Below, piece after piece: positions 34,915-45,654 of a DNA stretch of 64,000 nt. A program made the position numbers and the translations under genes. Source of the stretch: Winogradskyella aurantiaca (GTDB lineage Bacteria; Bacteroidota; Bacteroidia; Flavobacteriales; Flavobacteriaceae); the NCBI RefSeq assembly GCF_003362725.1, contig NZ_QKTV01000002.1, positions 186,001-250,000 on the forward strand, in the 5' to 3' direction. Position 1 is the first letter of the stretch. Each line of letters opens with the position of its first letter. Under the pieces are notes generated by a model. That model had not been told where the DNA came from and did not search any database. It saw only the letters and a list, made by a program, of their open reading frames with translations.

Positions 34915-36842
34915 TGTCCTACTTCAATTATTTCAAGGTCCTGGTATTGTATAATGTAACCGGATTGATTTACAAATCCTCCAAAGGCATCCTGCATATA
35001 ACTAAACTTATTCTCATTATACTCAGTTGCAATTGAAGCATCTAGATTTTTGATCAACTTACCCTCTGAACTTGCAAGTCGCAGTAGAACGTCCAACATC
35101 AAATCAAAGCCTCTTATGGCATACTTACTTGGATTGACACCATAGCGTTTTTTATAGGCCATTACAAAACTATTAGGCTCTTGAGAAGGTAAATATTTAT
35201 TAATGCTGGCGTAAACAAATTTTAGCTTAGACAAATGATTGTTATCCACATCTTCCGTTTCAAATGCTCTGTTATGATTGGTGGTAGTGAGTTCGATGCT
35301 TATGTCCAGTGCTTCTTCAGTTTCTTCATCAATAAATACAATCCCATTTAGCATACTTATCACATTAGATGCAAAGGCTGGATTTTTTGTTTCTAAAAAC
35401 ACCATGTTTCGACCTTCAACAAAGACCTCTTCCAAGTCCTGAGGTACTATGAAGTAAGCATCCTGCTTGTCCTTATTTAAGTTTGAAAATACCTGCTTAG
35501 CCGCCGGAAATTGTTTTTTTAAATTATCACTCACCTCCTTATGACTGCGATCTGCAATAATCACAATTTTGTCAATAAGCGAATCTTTTTTAATATGACT
35601 CACCACTTGTTTCGCCAAAAACTCATCCTTAGGTCGCGTTTGAACAGTATTTTTATACAGCTTACCAGGTTTTGAAAATGGGCTTATAACGGCCACAGAA
35701 TCGTACTGACACATAGAAGCCAATCGATCGAAGTTTCTTGTACTCAAGGGTCCAATAACAGCATCATAGGACGAAAAATCCGTTTGGTTGGCCAAAGTGG
35801 TAACCTCCGAAATCTGGTACTTGGTATCAAAAACATCAAGTTTGGTTGATATTCCCAATCGGCTGGAAGAATCCAAGGCCATCAAAATCCCCGCATGAAA
35901 ATCCAGAGTAAGACCTAAAACACGGTCCGATTTCATCATATCTTTGGTCTCACCAATAGAATCCGTATCTATTTTATGAAGTTGGAACGGCAATAAAACT
36001 GCAATTCGTTTTTCTGAGGTGTTGATCAATTCATTAGTTAAATCAACCTTAGGGGAGTCACTTTCAGACAAGGAGGTTTCGGTTTCTAAAGGCACCTTTA
36101 ATATCATCCCTGCTTTTAGGCCATCACCCAGTAATTCAGGATTTAACTCTTCTAATTGCTGCTGTGTAAGCCCTAATTTTATCTCCAATCTGTAGAAGCC
36201 TTCTTTAGGTTGTACTTCATAGTAATTGTAAGCGGCATCAAACAGCTTTTCTTCGTTGGTAGCAATGTTAGGAACGTTTAACAAATCTCCAGGTTGCAAA
36301 ACCTCATTCATTCCTGGATTTAAGGCCTCCAACTCTGGAACTGAAATCCCGAACTTGTAGGCTACGCGCCATTTACCCTCTTTAGGTCTTACGGCATATT
36401 TTTTGATGGTATTGTCATAAGTAACCTCACTCACAATGGTCTTAAAACGTGGGATTCTAATACGATCTCCTTTTTTAAGTTGCTCTGAATACAGACGCTC
36501 ATTGTATTTCTTGATATCATCAATTGAAACATCATAATCCTTAGAAATGCTGTATAAGGTTTCCTTACGCTTTACGCGATGGTTACGATATCCTATAACT
36601 TGCTTAGTTTCCTCTGGCTGTGGTTCGTTTTTAACCCGGGAATTTGGTATGACCAGTACCATATTGGGTTTAAAATCCTGAAGGGCATCCGGATTTAAGG
36701 CATAGATATCATAAGGACTCACCAAATATAACTTGGCAATTTCTTCAATTGTTTCACCTTGTTGAACCTTATGGGTCTTGGGAGACTGGGCCGTTATTGT
36801 CCAGCTCGCCAACAAAAAAAATAGTACTAGAACGTATCTCAT
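34911..36842 (-). CDS. Secreted LysM protein with C-terminal periplasmic-binding-protein-like domain
   Basis: 643 residues. Signal peptide 1-18 (VLVLFFLLASWTITAQ). Four LysM domains at about 24-66, 88-131, 148-191 and 207-251, each with the ALNP/ELNP type of turn (YALNPDAL, ALNPGMNEVL, ELNPELLG). Residues 280-640 form a domain of the type I periplasmic-binding family (IAVLLPFQLHKID, YDAVIGPLSTRNFD, IVIIADRSHKEV). It probably binds peptidoglycan and a small ligand or acts as a lipoprotein-like envelope factor. It lies 44 nt after guaA and overlaps osmC by 4 nt. Confidence 0.85.
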   Translation of the reverse strand: MRYVLVLFFLLASWTITAQSPKTHKVQQGETIEEIAKLYLVSPYDIYALNPDALQDFKPNMVLVIPNSRVKNEPQPEETKQVIGYRNHRVKRKETLYSISKDYDVSIDDIKKYNERLYSEQLKKGDRIRIPRFKTIVSEVTYDNTIKKYAVRPKEGKWRVAYKFGISVPELEALNPGMNEVLQPGDLLNVPNIATNEEKLFDAAYNYYEVQPKEGFYRLEIKLGLTQQQLEELNPELLGDGLKAGMILKVPLETETSLSESDSPKVDLTNELINTSEKRIAVLLPFQLHKIDTDSIGETKDMMKSDRVLGLTLDFHAGILMALDSSSRLGISTKLDVFDTKYQISEVTTLANQTDFSSYDAVIGPLSTRNFDRLASMCQYDSVAVISPFSKPGKLYKNTVQTRPKDEFLAKQVVSHIKKDSLIDKIVIIADRSHKEVSDNLKKQFPAAKQVFSNLNKDKQDAYFIVPQDLEEVFVEGRNMVFLETKNPAFASNVISMLNGIVFIDEETEEALDISIELTTTNHNRAFETEDVDNNHLSKLKFVYASINKYLPSQEPNSFVMAYKKRYGVNPSKYAIRGFDLMLDVLLRLASSEGKLIKNLDASIATEYNENKFSYMQDAFGGFVNQSGYIIQYQDLEIIEVGQ

Positions 36843-36886
36843 ATATTGATTTCGGTAGATTTAAGGTTCAATTCTTGTGCCAAACC

Positions 36887-38422
36887 TTATTCCCACTCAA
36901 TGGTGGCAGGTGGTTTAGAACTAATATCGTATACTACTCTATTAACGCCTTTAACCTTATTTATTATTTCATTCGATGTTTTTTGCAAAAACTCATAGGG
37001 TAAATTTACCCAATCTGCCGTCATACCATCGGTGCTTTCTACAGCTCTTAAAGCCACACATTTTTCATAAGTACGCTCATCACCCATCACTCCAACACTA
37101 TTTACGGGTAACAACATGGCTCCTGCCTGCCAAACTTTATCGTAAAGATTCCATGACTTCAAGTTATTAATAAATACGGCGTCAACCTCTTGAAGGATTT
37201 TTACTTTATCTTCTGTAATATCTCCAAGTATTCGAATTGCAAGCCCTGGACCTGGGAATGGATGCCTACCCAGCAAATGAGAATCCATGTTCATCGAGGC
37301 GCCAACGCGTCTTACCTCATCTTTAAACAAAGTCTTTAAAGGTTCTACGACTTGTAATTTCATAAAATCAGGTAGCCCTCCAACATTATGATGACTCTTA
37401 ATCGTGGCACTCGGGCCACCTGTGGCAGAAACACTTTCAATCACATCTGGATAAATAGTCCCTTGTGCCAACCATTTCACATCCTGAATCTGATGAGCTT
37501 CATCATCAAACACTTCAATAAATACGCGACCAATGGTTTTACGTTTTTCCTCGGGATCACTTTTTCCTGCCAAGGCACCAAGAAAACGTGAAGAGGCATC
37601 CACTCCTTTTACGTTAAGACCCATACCTTCATACTGATGCAGGACATCTTCAAATTCGTTCTTGCGGAGTAAACCGTTATTAACGAAAATACAATAGAGG
37701 TTCTTCCCAATAGCCTTGTGCAAGAGCATGGCTGCCACAGAAGAATCAACCCCACCTGACAATCCTAGTACTACTTTATCATTCCCCAATTTAGCCTTGA
37801 GTTCGTCAACTGTTTCTTCCACAAAAGATTGTGGGGTCCAATCTTGATTGATCCCCGCAATTTTAATGAGGAAGTTGTGTAGTAACTGATGCCCATCAGT
37901 TGTATGATATACCTCTGGATGAAACTGGATGGCATAAGTTACCTCTCCATTTATTTTATAGGCAGCATTTTCAACATCGGCCGTACTGGCAAGTAACTCA
38001 GCCCCATCTGGTAATTCTTTAATAGTGTCGCTATGGCTCATCCAAACCTGCGACCCTTCATGTATGTTTTCTAGAAAATCTTCCCCGTCTTTAATGTAGG
38101 CCAAGTTAGCACGCCCGTATTCTCGGGTACTGGATTCAGCTACTTTTCCACCAGAGAAATGTGCCAGATACTGAGCGCCATAACAGACACCTAAAAGTGG
38201 TTTTTTTCCACGTATTCCGTTAAGATCTGGGTGCAGTACGTCTTCCCCTCTCACCGAGTTGGGACTGCCAGATAAAACTACGGCTTCATACGAATCTAAA
38301 TCCTTTGGAATTTTATTGAATGGATGGATCTCACAATAAATATTGAGCTCTCTCACACGGCGCGCAATAAGCTGTGTATACTGCGATCCGAAATCTAAAA
38401 TAAGTACCTTCTGATGTTGCAT
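36887..38422 (-). CDS. guaA: GMP synthase (glutamine-hydrolysing)
   Basis: Converts XMP to GMP. 511 residues from ATG 38422. Class I glutaminase domain with Cys80 ([14 protein letters not shown]) and the His in FHPEVYHT, then the ATP-pyrophosphatase P-loop GLSGGVDSS and the C-terminal dimerisation domain ending in [10 protein letters not shown]. Full length and motifs. An in-frame TTG at 38428 overlaps the -7 box (38426-38433) and is rejected; transcription would begin at or beside the ATG, a leaderless or near-leaderless message. Confidence 0.97.
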   Translation of the reverse strand: MQHQKVLILDFGSQYTQLIARRVRELNIYCEIHPFNKIPKDLDSYEAVVLSGSPNSVRGEDVLHPDLNGIRGKKPLLGVCYGAQYLAHFSGGKVAESSTREYGRANLAYIKDGEDFLENIHEGSQVWMSHSDTIKELPDGAELLASTADVENAAYKINGEVTYAIQFHPEVYHTTDGHQLLHNFLIKIAGINQDWTPQSFVEETVDELKAKLGNDKVVLGLSGGVDSSVAAMLLHKAIGKNLYCIFVNNGLLRKNEFEDVLHQYEGMGLNVKGVDASSRFLGALAGKSDPEEKRKTIGRVFIEVFDDEAHQIQDVKWLAQGTIYPDVIESVSATGGPSATIKSHHNVGGLPDFMKLQVVEPLKTLFKDEVRRVGASMNMDSHLLGRHPFPGPGLAIRILGDITEDKVKILQEVDAVFINNLKSWNLYDKVWQAGAMLLPVNSVGVMGDERTYEKCVALRAVESTDGMTADWVNLPYEFLQKTSNEIINKVKGVNRVVYDISSKPPATIEWE

Positions 38423-38425
38423 GCG

Positions 38426-38433
38426 CAAAAATA
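38426..38433 (-). promoter_or_regulatory. -7 box directly ahead of the guaA start codon
   Basis: TATTTTTG on the minus strand, only 3 nt before the ATG. With normal spacing the first transcribed base would be in or next to the start codon. The -33 region has no clear TTTG. Confidence 0.5.
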
Positions 38434-38477
38434 CTAATTGATTTGAGACACGCGTTTTAGAGACCTTAATTTTTATT

Positions 38478-40073
38478 TTAAATTGTCAACAGTAGAAAAC
38501 GCATATCCAGAGGATCTAAATGATCTGATAAATGACTTAGCAGTTCCTGTCCATGCTCTAAGAATAATTCAGAAAAATTTAGGTTGCGTTCTTGTAAATT
38601 CCCATTTGGAAACAAAGCATCTTTAAGTGAAGTACTGCGTTCAATTTTATCGGCCAACACTTTTTTCTGAGCCTTGAGCAAACGCTTTTCTAAATGTTTT
38701 AAGCCTTTTAATTGTTTTACCTCCTGTGCCTTAACCGCTCCAATGAATGATTTATCGGTTTGTTCGGCCAGTTGATAGAGATCGGCAAACTGCTGTTTCA
38801 GAAAATCTTCTTGTGGTTGGAAATCGATATTAATATTTGAAATGCGTCGAACATATTTATTAATAAAGGCATTCTTTTCTAGGAATAAATCGCGGTTAGA
38901 AATTTCTAAGGCCTTTTGTTTCTCTTTTTGCTTTTCTGTGCGCACCAACACTGAATCCCGTAGTAGCAGTATAGGAAACGTAACGTCTTGTACCTTAAAA
39001 CTTTCCTTCAACTGAAACCAATAAGCCATCTCACCGCCACCACCAATATAACAGAGGTTAGGAAGAATGACCTCCTGGTACAATGGGCGCATAAGTACAT
39101 TAGGCGAAAAGCATTCTGGGTGTGCTTGTAAGTCCTCTAAAAGTGCTTCTTCTGTCCATTGGATGCTTGTATTATTAACCTTGAAGCGGTCTCCTTCTTG
39201 GATAATGCGCTCTCGCAATCCCTTATTAAGATAGAACAGATTGATCTCTCTTGGATTTACCTGAACCTTATAACCTAAAGATTCCAATTCTTGATTGGTT
39301 TCATTTACAGCCTTAAACGTTGACTTCTTTAACAGCTCGTTCTTAATCTGCGGTAAGAACAGGCGTTTTAAGTTGGAGTCATCCGCATCAATAATAACCA
39401 GTCCATAATCTTTAAATAATTCATTGGCAAGATATCGGGTAGCAGTCGCTAAATTATCGTGTTGCAAATAAGCCTTCTGAAATAAGTCTTTTACCTTTTT
39501 GGCTTTAAAGCTACCACCTAATTGAGCCGCAAACACACTATATACCTCGTCTAAACCTTGGGTATTCAATCGCCCAACACCACCTGAAGCTTCTTTGTTC
39601 CAGTGCACCTTTTGACCGCGAAAATTGAAAAAACTAATCTCTTCAAAATCATGATCTTCTGATGCCATCCAAAATACAGGAATGAAGTTTTGTTTTGGAT
39701 AGGTTTCTTTAAGTTTTTTACTCAGGTTGACCACAGACATAATCTTGTAAAGAAAATACAAGGGCCCGGTAAAAAGGTTCAACTGATGACCTGTTGTAAT
39801 AGTATAGGTTTCCTCAGACCTAAGCAATTCTATATGATTAGAAGTAGTCTCAGAAATTTCCAAACCAGCATACTGTTTTTCTAAAACTGAGGCCAACACA
39901 TCTCTATGTTCCAAGGGGTAGGATTTCGACTTTTCTAGTATCTGATCCTTAAAATTTTCAAGTTTTGGAAAACGGTTGTAGAAAGAATTCAATTCTTCCT
40001 TTTGATCTAAATAGTCACAAATTAAACTTGAAAAATAACCAGTTTCTCTAAAAGTCAGGGTTTCGGTTGGCAT
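38478..40073 (-). CDS. bshC: Bacillithiol biosynthesis cysteine-adding enzyme BshC
   Basis: Adds cysteine to GlcN-malate in the last step of bacillithiol synthesis. 531 residues from ATG 40073 ([17 protein letters not shown]); an upstream in-frame ATG at 40109 precedes the -7 box TATCTTTA and is rejected. Recognised by [35 protein letters not shown], and [25 protein letters not shown] long coiled coil (about 390-480) follows the Rossmann-like core. bshA and bshB are not in the window. Adjacent to guaA but with its own promoter. Confidence 0.95.
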   Translation of the reverse strand: MPTETLTFRETGYFSSLICDYLDQKEELNSFYNRFPKLENFKDQILEKSKSYPLEHRDVLASVLEKQYAGLEISETTSNHIELLRSEETYTITTGHQLNLFTGPLYFLYKIMSVVNLSKKLKETYPKQNFIPVFWMASEDHDFEEISFFNFRGQKVHWNKEASGGVGRLNTQGLDEVYSVFAAQLGGSFKAKKVKDLFQKAYLQHDNLATATRYLANELFKDYGLVIIDADDSNLKRLFLPQIKNELLKKSTFKAVNETNQELESLGYKVQVNPREINLFYLNKGLRERIIQEGDRFKVNNTSIQWTEEALLEDLQAHPECFSPNVLMRPLYQEVILPNLCYIGGGGEMAYWFQLKESFKVQDVTFPILLLRDSVLVRTEKQKEKQKALEISNRDLFLEKNAFINKYVRRISNINIDFQPQEDFLKQQFADLYQLAEQTDKSFIGAVKAQEVKQLKGLKHLEKRLLKAQKKVLADKIERSTSLKDALFPNGNLQERNLNFSELFLEHGQELLSHLSDHLDPLDMRFLLLTI

Positions 40074-40095
40074 AAAGGTTGTTCGGTTTGAGGCG

Positions 40096-40103
40096 TAAAG
40101 ATA
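40096..40103 (-). promoter_or_regulatory. Probable -7 box of bshC
   Basis: TATCTTTA, one base off TAnnTTTG, 22 nt before the ATG. It decides against the upstream ATG at 40109. Confidence 0.45.
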
Positions 40104-40193
40104 CATCACTTCCTTATTTTAAGTCCTAATAATTCGTTAATGGCGCAATGCGTGCTTTTCTCATTAGCTATAGGTAATTTAAGGTCTAGCTAC

Positions 40194-40201
40194 TATCTTT
40201 A
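40194..40201 (+). promoter_or_regulatory. Probable -7 box of the M14 peptidase gene
   Basis: TATCTTTA, 27 nt before the ATG at 40229, one mismatch. No -33 element at the usual distance. Confidence 0.4.
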
Positions 40202-40228
40202 CCAACCTTTCAAATAAAGTACATTTTC

Positions 40229-42712
40229 ATGAACAAATTGTTTCTAAGTGTTTTCACTTTTTTTCTAGCCATTCAACTTTCTAATTCCCAACAAGTTTCA
40301 AGTCCAGAGACCACATTAGGCTATCCTATTGGAACGCAGTTTAGTCGGCACCATCAAGTTGTTGATTATTTTAAAACAGTGGCTGATGAGGTCCCGGATT
40401 GGGTGCAACTGGAACAATATGGTTTGACTAACGAAAGACGTGGTTTGTATGTGGCTTATGTTTCCAGCCCTTCAAATATGAATCGACTAGAAGAGATTCG
40501 TAACAATCATTTGCGCCGGACGGGAATGGCAGAAGGAGATGCTACAGATTCTAATCTTGCTGTTGTTTGGCTTAGTTTTAATGTTCATGGTAATGAAGCC
40601 TCCAGTTCAGAAGCAGCAATGCTTACACTCTATAGATTACTTACAGAAAAACAAGCATGGCTAGAAAATACGGTGGTTATTATTGATCCCTCCATAAACC
40701 CTGATGGACGTGATCGCTATGTCAACTGGTATAATCAGACTAAAAGTACACCTTACAATACTGATGCTGAATCTAGTGAGCATAATGAGCCCTGGCCGGG
40801 TGGGCGCCCTAACCATTATTTGTTTGATCTCAATCGTGATTGGGCTTGGGCCACACAGGTAGAAACACAGCAACGTCTCAAGGTCTACAATAAATGGATG
40901 CCTCATATCCATGTAGATTTTCATGAGCAAGGTTATAACGAACCTTACTATTTTGCTCCTGCAGCAGAACCTTTCCATGAGATTATTACAGACTGGCAAC
41001 GGGAATTCCAGACGGCAATTGGTAAAAATCACGCAAAGTATTTTGACAAAGAAGGCTGGTTGTTTTTTACTAGAGAGCGCTTTGATTTATTGTACCCTAG
41101 CTATGGTGACACCTACCCAACCTATATGGGTGCCATTGGTATGACATACGAACAAGGAGGTCATGGACGAGCAGGCCTGGGTGTAAAAACAGATGAAGGT
41201 GAGATCTTAACTCTTGATGACCGTTTAACACATCACACAACCACGGCCCTCTCAACAGTTGAAATTGCATCGCAAAATGCAGAACGCCTGAATGAAGAGT
41301 TTGAGAAGTTTTTTGACAATTCTGGACTAAAATACAAGAGCTACGCACTTTCGGGTGATTCGGATAAAATCGAACGCCTTAAAAGCTTACTAGACAAACA
41401 CGATATACAATATGAGAGTGCAACAGGATCTAAGGCTTCTGGTTACAAATACAGCATCAAGTCTCAAGGTAGTATTGATCTTAACGATCAGAGCATGGTG
41501 GTTCATACCAATCAACCCAAAGGAAAAATGGTTAAGGTATTATTTGAACCTGACGCCAAATTATCTGATTCACTCACCTATGACATAACAGCCTGGAGTT
41601 TACCGTATGCTTACGGTTTGGATGCAGTTGCCAGCACCTCTAGAATAGGCAGTGAAATTAAGTTTAAAGAAACCTCAACAATTCCAGCTCTTACAAACGC
41701 TTATGGTTATGTAAGCAAATGGACATCGATGAAAGATGCTCAGTTTTTGTCGGCTTTGCTAAAAGCTGATTTTCGTGTACGTTTTACTGAAAAACCTTTT
41801 CAATCCAATGGGCAAACATTTGATCGTGGTTCTTTAATAATTACACGTGGAGATAACCAACGGAAGTCTGATTTTGTTTCAGAATTGAACGTCCTTGCTC
41901 AAAAGCATAAGCAAATCCTTAGTACCATTGCTTCAGGATTTTCTCAAACAACACCAGACATTGGATCACCTGATATTAAGTTATTGAATAAGCTTAATGT
42001 AGCTATACTTTCTGGCGAAGGAACCTCCTCATTAAGCTATGGATCTATTTGGCATTTCTTTGAAAATGAACTACACTACCCTTTGACCTCTATTAATACA
42101 GATGACCTCAATGGTACCAATCTCAATAAATATCAGGTACTCATCATGCCGGATGGGTATTACAGTCGGGTTGTCAACGACAACGTTCAAAAGAAATTGA
42201 ATGACTGGGTATCTAATGGTGGCAAAATAATTGCAATTAGCTCTGCGCTTCGCAGTTTTGCTGGAAAAGACGGTTTTGCGCTCAAATACAAAGATGGGCA
42301 AGGTAATGGAGACGATAATGTACTGACCCCCTACGCGGATCGTGAACGTGCTTACGCCAACAACCTCATTACAGGAGCTATTTTCGAGACCACTTTAGAT
42401 AATACACATCCTTTGGCCTTTGGTTACCCAAATAACTACTTTTCATTAAAGTTGGGTAGTTCGGCCTACGACCTCATGGACAGTGGATTTAACGTCGGGT
42501 ATCTCGAGTCCAATGAGGTTTATTCTGGTTTTGCAGGGCAAAATGCTGTTGCTAACCTAAATGGCACCTTAGTTTTTGGGGAAGAACGCAAGGGATCAGG
42601 GAGCCTGGTTTATATGGTGGACAATCCACTGTTTAGAAGTTTTTGGGACAATGGCAAGCTCTTTTTAGTCAATGCTATTTTCTTTGTGAATCACAACGCA
42701 TTCGAATTATAA
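40229..42712 (+). CDS. Secreted M14-family zinc carboxypeptidase
   Basis: 827 residues. Signal peptide 1-20 (LFLSVFTFFLAIQLSNS). Zinc ligands His120 and Glu123 (FNVHGNEASSSE), the substrate Arg region NPDGRDRY (158-164), and HVDFHEQGYNEP (228-239) with the third ligand. The catalytic Glu is likely in GMTYEQGGHGRAG. After the peptidase fold come about 450 residues including a glutamine-amidotransferase-like or Rossmann-like part (VLIMPDGYYSRVVND, SNGGKIIAISSALRSFA). A protein-degrading role in the periplasm or outside the cell is inferred. Followed by an M16 lipoprotein gene 22 nt later. Confidence 0.92.
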   Translation: MNKLFLSVFTFFLAIQLSNSQQVSSPETTLGYPIGTQFSRHHQVVDYFKTVADEVPDWVQLEQYGLTNERRGLYVAYVSSPSNMNRLEEIRNNHLRRTGMAEGDATDSNLAVVWLSFNVHGNEASSSEAAMLTLYRLLTEKQAWLENTVVIIDPSINPDGRDRYVNWYNQTKSTPYNTDAESSEHNEPWPGGRPNHYLFDLNRDWAWATQVETQQRLKVYNKWMPHIHVDFHEQGYNEPYYFAPAAEPFHEIITDWQREFQTAIGKNHAKYFDKEGWLFFTRERFDLLYPSYGDTYPTYMGAIGMTYEQGGHGRAGLGVKTDEGEILTLDDRLTHHTTTALSTVEIASQNAERLNEEFEKFFDNSGLKYKSYALSGDSDKIERLKSLLDKHDIQYESATGSKASGYKYSIKSQGSIDLNDQSMVVHTNQPKGKMVKVLFEPDAKLSDSLTYDITAWSLPYAYGLDAVASTSRIGSEIKFKETSTIPALTNAYGYVSKWTSMKDAQFLSALLKADFRVRFTEKPFQSNGQTFDRGSLIITRGDNQRKSDFVSELNVLAQKHKQILSTIASGFSQTTPDIGSPDIKLLNKLNVAILSGEGTSSLSYGSIWHFFENELHYPLTSINTDDLNGTNLNKYQVLIMPDGYYSRVVNDNVQKKLNDWVSNGGKIIAISSALRSFAGKDGFALKYKDGQGNGDDNVLTPYADRERAYANNLITGAIFETTLDNTHPLAFGYPNNYFSLKLGSSAYDLMDSGFNVGYLESNEVYSGFAGQNAVANLNGTLVFGEERKGSGSLVYMVDNPLFRSFWDNGKLFLVNAIFFVNHNAFEL

Positions 42713-42734
42713 TATCATCATTTACAATACAATT

Positions 42735-45575
42735 ATGACAGTAAAATTGCGACTATTGTTGTTGCTAGTTATCGGTCTTACCACCCTTGGCTGCCAACAA
42801 GAAACCAAGTCTGAAGAAAAGGAAAACTCCTTTAATGTGGACTTTGAATCTTATGAATTAGAGAATGGCCTAAAGGTAATCCTACATATAGACCGATCCG
42901 ACCCTGTTGTTGCCGTGGCACTTACAGCACATGTTGGATCTGCAAGAGAGATTGAAGGGCGCACAGGATTTGCCCATTTATTTGAGCACCTGTTATTCCT
43001 AGAATCTGAAAACCTTGGTAAGGGAGGTCTTGACAAAATGAGTGCTCGTATCGGAGGTTCTGGTGCTAATGGCTCAACAAGTAGGGACCGCACCAATTAT
43101 TTTCAAACAGTACCTAAAGATGCCCTTGAGAAAATGATCTGGGCCGAAGCTGACAAACTTGGCTACTTTATTAATACCGTTTCCGAACCCGTTTTAGCCA
43201 AAGAAAAACAAGTGGTTAAAAATGAAAAGCGGCAATCTGTTGACAACCGACCTTACGGACACACTCAGGCCGTTATTAGTGAAGAATTGTATCCACAGGG
43301 ACACCCTTACAGTTGGACTGTGATTGGATCTCTTGAAGATTTACAAAATGCCACATTACAAGATGTCAAGGACTTTTATAACCGCTGGTATGTACCTAAT
43401 AATGTAACCCTAACCATTGCGGGAGATTTAGACATTGAACAGACCAAGGTCTGGGTTAAAAAATACTTTGAAGAAATACCAAGAGGCCAGGATATACCAA
43501 CTATGGAAAAACAACCTGTGACACTGGATATCAGTAAAAAGTTGTTTTATGAAGATAATTTTGCCAGACTGCCACAATTAACCATGGTTTGGCCGGGAGT
43601 ATATCAGTACCATCCGGATTCGTATCCTCTGAGTGTATTGAGTGAGTATTTAAGTCAAGGTAAAAAGGCTCCTTTAAATAAGGTACTCGTTGATGAAGAT
43701 AAATTGACTGATCGTGTTCGAATGGGGCAATACAATTCTGAAGTTGCAGGTCAGTTAAGCATTACAGTCACCGGATACGATCAGGTAGCTTTAGATTCTG
43801 TAGCAGCCGGTATTAATAAAGCTTTTGAACAATTTGAAGAAAATGGCATTTCCCAAGCTGACCTTGACCGGATAAAGGCCGGGCAAGAAACTGCATTTTA
43901 TAACAGTTTATCAAGCGTTTTAGGTAAAGGATTTCAATTAGCTCAGTACCAGATCTTTGCAGACGACCCTGCTTATGTGAATGAAGATGTCCAACGTATC
44001 TTATCTGTGACGCCAGAAGACGTCATGCGTGTTTACAACACCTATATAAAGGATAAGAATTTTATAGCTACGAGTTTTGTTCCTAAGGGTCAAACTAATT
44101 TGATCTTAGCAGGTTCAACAGAAGCCATTATTAAAGAAGAAAAGATCATTGATGGAGTAGAAGAAACGTTTGACGCTAGTATAGCGGCTGAATATGACAG
44201 AAGCCCTTCTTCCTTCGACAGAACGGTTGAACCGCCTTATGGTGAAAGTCCCTCCCTAAAAGTGCCCGAAGTTTGGCAAGACCAGTTAAATTCTGGCATT
44301 AAAGTGTTCGGCATACAAAATGATGAGGTGCCTTTAGTACAGTTTGAAATGGAAATTCAGGGAGGTCAGATGTTTGAAACTCCTGAAACACTTGGAAGCT
44401 CAAATCTTATGGCCAATTTGATGACCAGAGGAACAAAAACTAAAAGTCCAGAAGAATTGGAAGCGGCTATTGAAAGTCTTGGAGCCTCCATTTTTATGTA
44501 TGCCACTCAAACGGGAGTCGTCATTAGCGGTAATACCCTTTCAAGAAACTACCCTGCAACAATGGAGCTGGTAAGTGAAATTTTGCTAGAACCTAGATGG
44601 GATGCCGAGGAGTTTGAATTATTAAAGACAAGTACGGTCAATTCTCTTAAAGCCCAACTGGCCAGTCCAAACAGCATAGCATCCAATGAGTTTGCTAAAC
44701 TAATTTATGCCGAAGATGAGATATTGGCTAACAACAGACAAGGAACCACCGAATCTGTAAGCAATTTGACCATTGAAGATCTTCAGAATTATTACAATAC
44801 GAATCTCTCCGCTAAATTGAGTAGTTATTATGTGGTTGGTGATATTTCTAAAGAGGCCGTTTTAAAAGGCCTAGTAACGATTGATGCTAACTGGCAAACA
44901 CCAGATCTAACCTTACCAGAAGTAACGATGGCAGACATGCCAGAATCGGCTGCCGTTTATTTTTATGATGTACCCAATGCCAAACAATCGGTGTTGTCTT
45001 TTGGCTATCCAGCCCTTAAAGCAAAAGATGAGGACTATTATTTGGCTGGTGTTATGAATTACCGTCTTGGAGGTGGTGGATTTGCTTCTCAGCTGACTCA
45101 ACAACTGCGTGAAGGTAAAGGCTACACTTACGGTATTCGTTCGCGATTTAGTGGCGACGAATTTGCAGGTCGCTTTAGCATAAGCAGTGGTGTACGTACC
45201 AATGTCACCTATGAAGCTACTGCTTTGGTAAAAGATATTCTAGAAAATTATGGTAAAAACTTTAATTCAAATGACCTTGACGTAACCAAAAGTTTCAACA
45301 TTAAAAGCAATGCAAGAGCCTTTGAAACGCTTGGAGCAAAATTAAATATGCTATCTAATATGAGCCACTATGATCTGCCTGCTGATTATGCCTTGCAACG
45401 TGAGCAACAGGTTAAGGATTTGACAGTAGACCAGGTAAAAGAGCTAGCAAAAACCTACCTCAAACCCAATCAAATGATCTATCTTGTTGTAGGAGATGCA
45501 GCCACACAAGTTGATAAACTAGAGCAATTGGGGTTGCCAATTATCATGCTCAATCCCGAGCCTCTTAAGCAATAA
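42735..45575 (+). CDS. Lipoprotein M16-family zinc peptidase (pitrilysin/insulinase type)
   Basis: 946 residues, lipobox LTTLGC with Cys20. N-terminal M16 half has the inverted zinc motif HLFEH (His81, Glu84, His85) and the third ligand Glu near 164 (VVKNEKRQ). The second, inactive M16 half (about 510-940) lacks HxxEH but keeps LREGKGYTYGIRSRF, the R/Y pair used for substrate binding. The whole is a one-chain clamshell, unlike two-gene M16 pairs. Anchored in the outer or inner membrane facing the periplasm, it likely clears peptides together with the M14 enzyme upstream. Confidence 0.94.
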   Translation: MTVKLRLLLLLVIGLTTLGCQQETKSEEKENSFNVDFESYELENGLKVILHIDRSDPVVAVALTAHVGSAREIEGRTGFAHLFEHLLFLESENLGKGGLDKMSARIGGSGANGSTSRDRTNYFQTVPKDALEKMIWAEADKLGYFINTVSEPVLAKEKQVVKNEKRQSVDNRPYGHTQAVISEELYPQGHPYSWTVIGSLEDLQNATLQDVKDFYNRWYVPNNVTLTIAGDLDIEQTKVWVKKYFEEIPRGQDIPTMEKQPVTLDISKKLFYEDNFARLPQLTMVWPGVYQYHPDSYPLSVLSEYLSQGKKAPLNKVLVDEDKLTDRVRMGQYNSEVAGQLSITVTGYDQVALDSVAAGINKAFEQFEENGISQADLDRIKAGQETAFYNSLSSVLGKGFQLAQYQIFADDPAYVNEDVQRILSVTPEDVMRVYNTYIKDKNFIATSFVPKGQTNLILAGSTEAIIKEEKIIDGVEETFDASIAAEYDRSPSSFDRTVEPPYGESPSLKVPEVWQDQLNSGIKVFGIQNDEVPLVQFEMEIQGGQMFETPETLGSSNLMANLMTRGTKTKSPEELEAAIESLGASIFMYATQTGVVISGNTLSRNYPATMELVSEILLEPRWDAEEFELLKTSTVNSLKAQLASPNSIASNEFAKLIYAEDEILANNRQGTTESVSNLTIEDLQNYYNTNLSAKLSSYYVVGDISKEAVLKGLVTIDANWQTPDLTLPEVTMADMPESAAVYFYDVPNAKQSVLSFGYPALKAKDEDYYLAGVMNYRLGGGGFASQLTQQLREGKGYTYGIRSRFSGDEFAGRFSISSGVRTNVTYEATALVKDILENYGKNFNSNDLDVTKSFNIKSNARAFETLGAKLNMLSNMSHYDLPADYALQREQQVKDLTVDQVKELAKTYLKPNQMIYLVVGDAATQVDKLEQLGLPIIMLNPEPLKQ

Positions 45576-45580
45576 CAATT

Positions 45581-45611
45581 AAAAAAGCACTGCTGGGCAG
45601 TGCTTTTTTTT
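45581..45611 (+). terminator. Intrinsic terminator of the M14-M16 operon
   Basis: Arms AGCACTGC (45586-45593) and GCAGTGCT (45597-45604), three-base loop, eight T after it. Confidence 0.92.
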
Positions 45612-45654
45612 GACCTTTAATTATCTGTACCTTGGTGGTATTAATTATTACCGT

